The translations under genes and the position numbers were made by a program. A DNA stretch of 64,000 bases from Tritrichomonas musculus (taxonomy: Eukaryota > Parabasalia > Tritrichomonadida > Tritrichomonadidae). Position 1 is the first letter of the stretch, and every line of letters starts with the position of its first letter. This document shows positions 44,701 through 50,226 of this stretch, piece by piece. A model generated the notes under the pieces. The model had not been told where the DNA came from. It was given only the letters and a program-made list of their open reading frames with translations, and did no database searches. The stretch is taken from positions 124,001 through 188,000 of the forward strand of contig JAPFFF010000031.1 in the NCBI GenBank assembly GCA_039105265.1, read 5' to 3'.

Positions 44701-45249
44701 TCAAGGGGACAGGAAGTTCCTCTGACACAAAGAGGAAGAGTTGAAAAAGTCACTTTCGCAAATTGTAGCGAATTCATTTCATTGGCTAACGAATTTAGAT
44801 TGGGCGAAATGAGACAAAATTTGGAGGCAATGAGAAATGGTCTTTGGGAAAATTTGGACTTTAAGCCTCCTTCTTTCACTACTGGAGAAATGTTAGAGTT
44901 CTCTGCATGCGGAAACAAAGAAATTACTTATGAGGCTATGAAGAAGATTATTAGATTCGAAAGTGTTTCTTCAGATCAACAAGAGTATTTCTTAAGAGTG
45001 CTTCAGGCAATGACTTCTGAACAAAGATCTGAGTTGCTTAAGTTTTCAACAGGAAGAGTCAGACTTCCAGCACAATCATCTGGCGAAATGACATTACATG
45101 TTGATCGTGCAAATGGTGTTAGAGATAGATTACCTACTGCTTCAACTTGCTTTAATCAGTTCCATATGCCTCAATATAGCAGCTTTGATAAGGCTTTGAA
45201 GATGATAACTGTAGCTATTGAATATACTGGAACATTTGAAAATAGATGA
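35701..45249 (+). CDS. Giant HECT-type E3 ubiquitin ligase, 3,182 residues
   Basis: HECT ligases take ubiquitin from an E2 onto their own cysteine and pass it to a substrate. The C-terminal ~350 residues are a complete HECT domain: GESGIDAGGPARELVSE (conserved DxGGPxRE), ADPRHTNALEQYKFAGVLIG, PFVWEYL, and the catalytic loop LPTASTCFNQFHMPQYSS. The active-site cysteine is residue 3150 (codon 45148-45150), 32 residues from the end, and the tail keeps the usual phenylalanine four from the end (FENR). The ~2,800 residues before it are mostly helical, with a possible beta-propeller or kelch-like patch near 320-500 (YIYVLGGHSLLTIISLS) and disordered inserts. I cannot assign a substrate or orthologue; a HERC or HECTD large-ligase type is likely. 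Start is the first ATG. Confidence 0.92.
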   Translation: MGPNPSRVAKPAYENYNSFAGDREAIFEVSPDEQAFCLDFTSPLFSKRPEEVVKPFYLPDENTIVDIMADPVAFTQATTPCEVWQDVVAPLFSGVDDTKPYIHQLLNAYYKFLKERPIVFMDNEDNQIRELNEERQMETQSLAAAHSNYKNPQIEINDNLIKKLKLDSDDFQIGAILDIIPGNSQSFSGSNLAANSSEDKSSNDHLQSKNNQYLIPCYHPSYDQITSKVCQNVDDAFSAYVAIKWGLFAGDITPIFVALKYLIKKSQNERDFSKTPFHYYFNNFQSTIENFPLENSILFPHHKKLSHTTIINFKMPKTPSRSMMTCNGKYIYVLGGHSLLTIISLSKFVNNNEHRFRCYDFEIKKKKRIDAFIAISNGYLIVGGRFLDHEQIYNTQPFSKVEDTITYETNAFFRSSPKLVPPVACDGTYIYSLIKPKKLAVFSLSEKHIIFHRYIKLKKNGHELLDPFKHLVPKQWMDTANIYTNGVFFSFIVLKQSNQNRFEYFIRNFSLATGNHIKDLHLNLRWPIQSIIFDPWNDCLWALSPSKDDVNLTKMMTYGSMPPWMTGLSTELIDSEDDLKKFGEDLKNAKNATSVMNTLIDVFYYLGIHYSGALFDAIYTSPQLIYNVQMAQFLGSCTQLLFDTIIDLIQYLVDQVKTKPKHSDWSDQSKSEYALKMLFSILQYNLSNTEKRREVVAPKEETTGAIIDLMEKILNDNSLVFLYYNAAFLLFSCFNFLFQNRLTRCPTIFSLILSKIKRDDFIYYGLCRINDCHFLPYCISYENCRQIVEPIFEKMVTKPLEFQSKQFEFISLLQSSLMLEMRKVYLDHPSGLPPAKMQLQKAFFMYSKSFTERMINFIQIPNLQLIEKYIKYSSFFRLFRKWLMFLQPLAKFSRVSSTLVFYLHSLFTPFQTIITKISSRQLTDDGKDFSYTAKVFNELFSIYLDFISSLLNGGEELQSAGQYTWLVRSTLDSQMKPEIVNQMTETFLSESTSVNQKIKILSEKWTLDDDLEASNSNDSEDESSNSHPVQNMQKAVIELIANGLNPKETPSIKSLFDYLYTKVKVRAFNIKLNEKDRYLERLVFFAFMRQLGFSNEVVELNNDLLSDQQPVLSHFIRMSVEGIYRIRRETRAVKQSAIQNNDQQSLSDYLLNLKKKCIFLINIQPCIRFQQNDIDTIFPEFLKRIQTFLIGKLDINECFELIEEADNARKHISTGLKLVNDIIESKSMLDDLITFMLDRLSASESIMKYLSSLHFSTTDPSENTGFKNVMTLLNLLSKMIAEIPDPSVTNTLIIFYSNFILTISKINPDAIHKPLEDLLIHLIEKKKYISQQYFSSYMALVVSCVYAIFTESPHPSQASLFEMLKSILFPDKVLNESQLSVVRLCISAGMNLPYTSDTIISFIKFCKPSFYHPAFSLLFEVIRKSQQQKKIFMFILKEIAQICSGAFSSLLADSPTLVTATKDSKTVKTPGISLCACSDMIQICRRCLTSDGECKKILISIIRYILKRGKWQNDDNVEDKDKDLDETKDSDLKVFRNQIYLFAVFAILSNAIDIFKSSSMIKDMSNNTIFYIEHIDQKQFHYIGWQLPITRKSIQRLINFSPDLTPISSMPFSPELFPEYDLLIPYFKKAIEGNFSSNRDDALDFFVLSSFMIYLNDKYFLRTFINELYSNDFQFQIESIAFDSYAKEFISILKMHLADHSIGFSMNQTNHPLFLHCSPAHISSNKNYRVTGNEIKCLNGTHVLISTRLSLKHPTYLELSVQSPAQFNVGVHSFTPNQSISATYLFSYKSKQIIYNSFVVKTVQMSSNISNLIISFNPAKRKAAFFDSSSTKIHSAVLPSDKCCFIIQTFDPVSIKYHISYVPLTNCSISDSNAQFLCPISGKTVFKRTNIFKQMKGSLTKNKVEKPKGKSKKNKFVSPLKDVPFDDIIKASKIVSTKPAELDTNIFSMSFVQMDEEPIFKFTNDLVSSPFVLYPFHIIKECGHSLNTKRHKDEQIQQPTFASIKYERISNCAIKTPTVSYYEVDSSISPITYRFESMNDAVYIDDNTGEVELIDKTKLHPVNYLQPFHPNNYPVMPTDILNLYATGYVSKFRNKVKNQILLQLIASPSILNSSASAPSSVPPSGFTNSISTMPSSVAIANLANSMDCIFDIFEFSLQNVIEYSISLMLFLEPVHVKLVNEKKSPVNFDFNILDRNQMASSTKYIHKAALNNILLYFSARNQAATVLDIWFNYLKHQFSDIQNHFIAQKHPSAVIFPLAALTVPKYISIPGASSLLVFKTGFSRETPVIAQVQVSEITRNQASKAKSNSNESNISLQPSEATQNNETNISLAEIASSHYLTVGVDKPIPISSNIALISGDSLDLTPVKIIDGVSIVILPIFSSSNESLFGTFFQLIISFKYFVYYLSQHIEEIDNNKIHSYRAKLYQLYIDSFIAESPFFYYFGEDVLEFLRTTLPTSGSDFTDDMPVKLSLLALYTDVKKYPFIGQFLEEQQMMWDERMLLPLKELFPEFLTEADKREIAQIPKEEKKTWGLPQPPLPQELSLSNDNDCSQLGGQLKRMMKPRTSIIGYPFHLLIHLWCHYASLYPPFEKKIISDTVCQIKFTFYVPKAVEFLCGASPAPLLRYSSNKDMSDALEIAPSQPTHLSVQKSEMSMIIVNSDNCLYLELTSGNTWKDFQFALMASSEGQTEDFIKEYRNQFVDDVNLLVLHWDIRNDEKILSCFPVQRFSDTTISLEIPPVFLLHSEFPLPLHLLTIRATLLFALNWTLYYDKISFENDPSLKCLCQSMSMSLRMGRFRHLIEQQSNDDPNEIQINRREAYEIRTGTSDDLKMTIIAQLTRCYKDPRAFRRRGDKPWRVTLMGESGIDAGGPARELVSEAAKDLVSPFCGLFIQVPNGRNDVGSNRDSVIPIADPRHTNALEQYKFAGVLIGICIRSGIVQDLNIAPFVWEYLASGSLTIEDIFAIDENYRVLIESLMEAIKSEIDETTFESKFNLRFVIYDSRGQEVPLTQRGRVEKVTFANCSEFISLANEFRLGEMRQNLEAMRNGLWENLDFKPPSFTTGEMLEFSACGNKEITYEAMKKIIRFESVSSDQQEYFLRVLQAMTSEQRSELLKFSTGRVRLPAQSSGEMTLHVDRANGVRDRLPTASTCFNQFHMPQYSSFDKALKMITVAIEYTGTFENR

Positions 45250-45390
45250 AAAAAAAAAAAGAAAAAGAAAATTATTTCATTCTGTTATATAAAGTTATTT
45301 TTTTAAAAAATAAAAAAAATGTTAGGAATAAAATGAGGAGATTATAATAATTGTATATAGTTTATTTTTTTGAATACAACTTTTGAATAT

Positions 45391-46986
45391 TTATTTTACA
45401 TTAAATGGGCATGCCATACCTTCATCATTGTCATTATCATCGTCCCATGGATCATTGATGTTAATTTTTTGCATATTAGCTATTGCATTATTAACCATAT
45501 CTTCAATATTAAGCTTCTTTTCGCCTTCTTCAGCATCTTCTATTGATGGTTTTGTTGCTGGATTTTTTGGAAGCATATGGCTGCAGCAGTCCCCTGCAGG
45601 AAGAATTGATAAATCATGAGTTCCAATCTTTCTTGCTCTTTTTATAATGGATGATTTATTCTTGCCAATAAGGGGTCTTAAAACAAGGAAAGGAGAAATA
45701 ACGGATTGAATTGTTGTCATACTTTGAATTGTTTGTGATGCTACTTGTCCAAGACTGTCACCTGTAACTAATGTTTGGCATTTTGTTTCTGCAGCAATTT
45801 TACGTGCAATTCTAAACATAAGTCTTCTGTAGAGAGTAACACGGAGACGTGCTGGAGCATCTTGAGCGATAATACGTTGTTGTTCACCAATTGGAACGCT
45901 GTAAAAATCGAGTGGACCGCCCCATTTTGATAACACTTGAACAAGCTTACGTACTTTGGAAACAGATCCTTTCCAATCGCCAAAAGGTGCCGAATGAAAA
46001 TGAACAAAACGAACCGAGCAGCCTCTACGCATAACAGTCCAAGCAGCAACAGGTGAATCGAAACCTCCACTAAGAAGGACGACTGCACGTCCACTACTAT
46101 TGACTGGTAATCCGTGGGCGCCTTCAATTTTTTCGAAATAAAACAATATGAATTTGTTTCTGACTTCAATGAAAATTGAAATATCTGGATCTTTCATCTT
46201 AGCAGGAAGATTTAAGCCTGTTGAAACGGATTCACCAATGATTTTGCAAATTTCAACTGAATCAGGTTTAAATTGTTTATCTTGACGTGAACAATTGCAT
46301 TTAAAGTTTGAAATTTGGCCTTTGTTTTTGTTGTAGTAGTCACTGAATTTGGTAAAGCACGCTTTTTTAAGAACTTCGATGTCACGAGCAACATGATAGC
46401 AACGGCCAAAGTTGCTAATTCCAAAAACAAGTTTAAGTGTTTCGATAGCTTTTTCCTCAAGTTCTTTTAATACAGCTACAAATATTTCATCATATTTATG
46501 GGAAACTCTAAATTGTTCAGCTGTCAAACCAGAAAGTTTTAATTGTCTGGAAATATTATCATGAAGGTTTTGAACGAACATACCTTTGTTTTTACCTTTA
46601 AGCCAAAGTTCATCTGGGTGAACATAGAAAAGAGTTTTTTGTTGATTTGATTCTTCTACTTCTTCAAATATATCTTTTCTGTATTGTTTTTCTCCTTCTT
46701 GTTCTTCACCTCCTTCTTTTTCGTTAACATTTTCATCTTTATCTTCATTGTCATCATCTCCATCTTTATCTTCATTGTCATCATCTCCATTCTTTTCTTG
46801 TTTGTCTTTATTTTTTCTTTCCTTCTTTTTATCTCTCCAATTAGATTTTCTTCCTCTTCCTCTACCTCTACCTCTACCTCGGCTTCGACCTCTGGAATTT
46901 TCTTCTGTTTCCTGGTTTTCTTGCTCTTCTACTTCCTTTCCTGGTTCTGGTTGGGTTTCGGATGGATTAGATTGTTGATCACTCAT
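45391..46986 (-). CDS. thiI: ThiI-type tRNA 4-thiouridine synthetase with RG-rich extension, 531 residues
   Basis: ThiI activates U8 of tRNA with ATP and inserts sulfur to make 4-thiouridine. Domains in order: a low-complexity extension (1-115) with an RG run (32-46) and two copies of NEDKDGDDD-like acidic repeats; a ferredoxin-like start (HPDELWLKGKNK, 123-134); THUMP (~195-290); and an adenylation domain with PP-loop SGGFDS (306-311), TGDSLGQVASQT and LRPLIGKNK. Near the end, DCCSHMLPKNPATKP (466-480) matches the Bacillus/archaeal ThiI tail; there is no rhodanese domain. The frame is open to a TTG at 47052, but the first ATG is 46986. A ThiI in a eukaryote is unusual and suggests old transfer from a prokaryote. 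The extension looks host-evolved and may bind RNA or direct location. Confidence 0.9.
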   Translation of the reverse strand: MSDQQSNPSETQPEPGKEVEEQENQETEENSRGRSRGRGRGRGRGRKSNWRDKKKERKNKDKQEKNGDDDNEDKDGDDDNEDKDENVNEKEGGEEQEGEKQYRKDIFEEVEESNQQKTLFYVHPDELWLKGKNKGMFVQNLHDNISRQLKLSGLTAEQFRVSHKYDEIFVAVLKELEEKAIETLKLVFGISNFGRCYHVARDIEVLKKACFTKFSDYYNKNKGQISNFKCNCSRQDKQFKPDSVEICKIIGESVSTGLNLPAKMKDPDISIFIEVRNKFILFYFEKIEGAHGLPVNSSGRAVVLLSGGFDSPVAAWTVMRRGCSVRFVHFHSAPFGDWKGSVSKVRKLVQVLSKWGGPLDFYSVPIGEQQRIIAQDAPARLRVTLYRRLMFRIARKIAAETKCQTLVTGDSLGQVASQTIQSMTTIQSVISPFLVLRPLIGKNKSSIIKRARKIGTHDLSILPAGDCCSHMLPKNPATKPSIEDAEEGEKKLNIEDMVNNAIANMQKININDPWDDDNDNDEGMACPFNVK

Positions 46987-47156
46987 AAAATTTTGAAACT
47001 TTTGTCCGACCAAGAAAATAGCGGTTTCCCTTCTGAATTTTAAATGAGGCAAAATTTATATTCAATTTGATTAAGAAAATTTTTGATTGATTTCAGAATT
47101 TTAATTTTGACTTCTTTTTTCCTTCTCTTTACATAGTAGTTTTATTATTTCAATCA

Positions 47157-47894
47157 TTATTTTTTTTCATTTTTATCTTCTTCTTCATTTAATGTCCATG
47201 CAGCCATATTTCTCTTCATAAGTTCAAGAACTGCACAATATTCAGGGCACTTTTCATTTGGTACTTCATCGATTAATGACATTCCTTGTTGATAACATTT
47301 AAATAGCACATTTGTCGGTTTGTCTCTAATTTTCATAAAAACATATTGAAAAGCTGTCCAATTAAGAACCGCCCGCAGGTATTTCGGATCTGTAGGGCCA
47401 ATTTGTTTTTCAGCGATTTGAACTGCAAGTTCGTAACTTTCAAGAGCATCTTGAATTTTGCTTTTTAAAATATCTCCTTTAATATGAACACCAACAAGTT
47501 TATAAGAATCACCAATACTTTTCAGAAGCAAATATTGGCATACAGGATCATCATTATTTTCGATAAGAGTATTTTTAATCTGATCAACGAATTCGTTGTG
47601 AATTGAAATAATTTTATTTTGTAAATCAGAACGAACTTGTTGTAAAGCTCGCATTTGATATAGTTTTGCTCCAACCTTTGTATTATCAATTATACTTTGA
47701 ACTTTCTTGATTGCATTATCGTATTCTTCAAATATCGAAGTATAAATCATGACATAAAACTCGATAATATTTTCTCTCAAAACTGGTCTTTTAGAGATTA
47801 TTGTTTTAAGAAATTCCACAGAATGATCTTTGAATTTTAATTTTTCTGCTGTCCTAGCTGCAAAAAAAAGAGCATCAATTTCCCCATCAGTCAT
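47157..47894 (-). CDS. Divergent 14-3-3 family protein, 245 residues
   Basis: 14-3-3 proteins are nine-helix dimers that clamp phosphoserine peptides. Length is normal. Helix A (ALFFAARTAEKLKFKDHSVEFLK), helix C-D (YTSIFEEYDNAIKKVQSII), DSYKLVGVHIKGD and the signature tail (LNWTAFQYVF... LELMKRNMAAWTLNEEEDK) match the family in order. The phosphate pocket is altered: by eye alignment with human zeta, Lys49 is Thr52, Arg56 is Asp59, Arg127 is Lys132 and Tyr128 is Leu133, while Asn173 is kept (Asn178). Phosphopeptide binding is therefore doubtful, and dimer or scaffold roles are more likely. The frame is open to a GTG at 47969 inside the neighbouring element; the family start is the ATG at 47894. 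A transposable element lies ~70 bp upstream, in the presumed promoter. Confidence 0.82.
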   Translation of the reverse strand: MTDGEIDALFFAARTAEKLKFKDHSVEFLKTIISKRPVLRENIIEFYVMIYTSIFEEYDNAIKKVQSIIDNTKVGAKLYQMRALQQVRSDLQNKIISIHNEFVDQIKNTLIENNDDPVCQYLLLKSIGDSYKLVGVHIKGDILKSKIQDALESYELAVQIAEKQIGPTDPKYLRAVLNWTAFQYVFMKIRDKPTNVLFKCYQQGMSLIDEVPNEKCPEYCAVLELMKRNMAAWTLNEEEDKNEKK

Positions 47895-47967
47895 TAAATA
47901 ATTATGCTCAAAAAGATTATATGCCAATTCAAATTTGTCTAAAAATAAAAGAGAAATGATAAATAGC

Positions 47968-48118
47968 ACACTGTTAAGGTGAAGTGACCATCACAGTATT
48001 CAAAAATAAAAACTTTTTGATAAATGTAATAAGAACTTTTTGATAAATGTAATAAGAACTTTTTGATAAATGTAATAAGAACTTTTTGATAAATGTAATA
48101 AGAACTTTTTGATAAATG
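47968..48118 (+). repeat. Left terminal inverted repeat
   Basis: Begins ACACTGTTAAGGTGAAGTGA, continues into CATCACAGTATTCAAAAATA, then four copies of a 23-bp unit starting at 48013, 48036, 48059 and 48082 plus a partial fifth at 48105. It pairs with the right end in inverted orientation. Confidence 0.9.
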
Positions 48119-48149
48119 ATATTTAATTTTGGCGCCTTTTATTTTTTAG

Positions 48150-48976
48150 ACTTAAAAACGATTATCTAAATACTCGATAGCGATTATCTTAGACTTTAAA
48201 ACGATTATCTAAATACTCGATAGCGATTATCTTAGACTTTAAAACGATTATCTAAATACTCGATAGCGATTATCTTAGACTTTAAAACGATTATCTAAAT
48301 GCTCGATAGCGATTATCTTAGACTTTAAAACGATTATCTAAATACTCGATAGCGATTATCTTAGACTTTAAAACGATTTCCTAAATACTCGATAGCGATT
48401 ATCTTAGACTTTAAAACGATTATCTAAATACTCGATAGCGATTATCTTAGACTTTAAAACGATTTCCTAAATACTCGATAGCGATTATCTTAGACTTTAA
48501 AACGATTATCTAAATACTCGATAGCGATTATCTTAGACTTTAAAACGATTTCCTAAATACTCGATAGCGATTATCTTAGACTTTAAAACGATTTCCTAAA
48601 TGCTCGATAGCGATTATCTTAAACTTTAAAACGATTTCCTAAATACTCGATAGCGATTATCTTAGACTTTAAAACGATTATCTAAATACTCGATAGCGAT
48701 TATCTTAGACTTTAAAACGATTATCTAAATACTCGATAGCGATTATCTTAGACTTTAAAACGATTTCCTAAATACTCGATAGCGATTATCTTAGACTTTA
48801 AAACGATTATCTAAATGCTCGATAGCGATTATCTTAGACTTTAAAACGATTATCTAAATACTCGATAGCGATTATCTTAGACTTTAAAACGATTATCTAA
48901 ATACTCGATAGCGATTATCTTAAACTTTCAAACGATTATCTAAATACTCGATAGCGATTAACTTAGACTTTAAAAT
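48150..48976. repeat. 43-bp minisatellite, about 19 copies
   Basis: The unit runs from GACTTTAAAACGATTATCTA through AATACTCGATAGCGATTATC to TTA. Copies differ at few sites (TTATCTA versus TTTCCTA; ATACTC versus ATGCTC), and these variants are interspersed along the array. Each unit is itself a dimer of two CGATTATCT-led halves of 22 and 21 bp. It lies wholly inside the mobile element. Confidence 0.93.
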
Positions 48977-49920
48977 TTATACTATACCACATAGACGAAA
49001 AGACCAAACATAATTTAAATGAATAAATTACTTATTGAATATTATTTTTATGAACATTTGATATTTTAATAGATTAAAAGTAAAAATATTGGAATCATTA
49101 ATATTTTACTAAAATTGTGAGAGCTTTAACAAATTTTGAAAATATTAAGAAAAAATTCAAATATATAAATATTGATGGATATCTTACAATATTGTAAGAT
49201 ATTAAAAAAAATGCTAGTAAAATCCTAAAGTTTTAATAAATATGAATAGTTTTTTTTTTAGTTTTTAATTTATAGCAACATGGTTTCAGAATTATTTAAA
49301 TGTAGTATTTTAAAATCTCAATTAATCATTTTTTTCATCTTGCTTGTACAAATTTATTATAACTAACTGTTTTTACAGAAATTTATTCGACTGTTTCTCA
49401 GTAATATAATTTAATATTAAATCAATATATTTTAAAAGGATACGCCAACTGTTTAAAAATCTAATTTTTCTTTTATGAGCTTATTTTATAAAAAAAATGA
49501 GACTTAGGTTGATTAAATGAAAGTTTGTTTTTCGAAATAATTTTAATTATAAATTTTCTGCTAGATTTGGAATTCAGGGAGTAGCCATTTGTGTCAATAT
49601 TATAATCATTAATAAAAGTAACGTATTTTATACTGTTTTTTTGGCAACACATTACATATTATTATTTAATCTGGTTTAAATATGGTCATAGTGGCGCTTG
49701 CTCTATATTTTATTATCTTTTTGAGGAATTAATTTTGTGGATAATATATCTTTTTGAAGACTTCCATATTAATTATTACCAATTTTGAATATCAAGTTTA
49801 AATTAGAGTAAAATACCAGTAACTTCAAGAATATTATTGTAATTATGTCGCTATATTCCATAATAGTTTCATTTCGGTATTACTATATTCCCAAATAATT
49901 TTAGATCTATAATTTAATTT

Positions 49921-50133
49921 CACAAAAAGTTCTTATTACATTTTTCAAAATGTTCTATTACATTTATTAAAAAGTTCTTATTACATTTATCAAAATGTTC
50001 TATTACATTTATTAAAAAGTTCTTATTACATTTATCAAAAAGTTCTTATTACATTTATCAAAAAGTTCTTATTACATTTATCAAAAAGTTTTATTTTTTG
50101 AATACTGTGATGGTCACTTCACCTTAACAGTGT
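49921..50133 (-). repeat. Right terminal inverted repeat
   Basis: Inverted copy of the left end with more and less regular 23-bp units (TTCTTATTACATTTATCAAA type, some with TTCTATTACATTTATTAAA variants). It ends TTCACCTTAACAGTGT at 50133. The extra, more divergent units inward suggest expansion after the terminal repeats formed. Confidence 0.88.
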
Positions 50134-50226
50134 TAAATCTATTCTACCCCAAAATAAAAACTAAAAAAAATTTGTTTAAAAATTTTAATAAAATCAAATA
50201 ATGAGAGATACAAAATCTGATAAAAT

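Larger units (their letters stand above)
47965..50133. mobile_element. Non-autonomous element with long terminal inverted repeats, ~2.17 kb
   Basis: The ends are inverted copies starting ACACTGTTAAGGTGAAGTGA (left, 47968) and ending with its complement (right, 50133). Each end runs into tandem 23-bp units (CTTTTTGATAAATGTAATAA type). TAAAT lies at both flanks (47960-47964 and 50134-50138) and may be a 5-bp target-site duplication, though the left end then carries three extra bases. The interior has a 43-bp minisatellite (48150-48976) and ~950 bp of AT-rich DNA without a reading frame of note. There is no transposase, integrase or polymerase, so it depends on a partner. Long TIRs with internal tandem repeats and a 5-bp duplication would fit a derivative of a Maverick/Polinton-like or another DNA element; the family is not determined. 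The clear termini suggest recent insertion. Confidence 0.85.

Noticed and set aside
46684-47043. 119-codon hydrophobic plus-strand frame opposite ThiI
   Set aside because: Antisense of the acidic/RG repeat extension; its Phe/Ile/Ser pattern is explained by the repeat codons.
46987-47052. ThiI start upstream at 47052
   Set aside because: That codon is TTG; the first ATG at 46986 gives a typical MSDQQ start.
47895-47969. N-terminal extension of the 14-3-3 protein into the mobile element
   Set aside because: It would need a GTG start inside the terminal repeat, and family length and helix A both fit the ATG at 47894.
48150-48976. CRISPR array
   Set aside because: The repeats are contiguous 43-bp tandem units without unique spacers, inside a eukaryotic mobile element.
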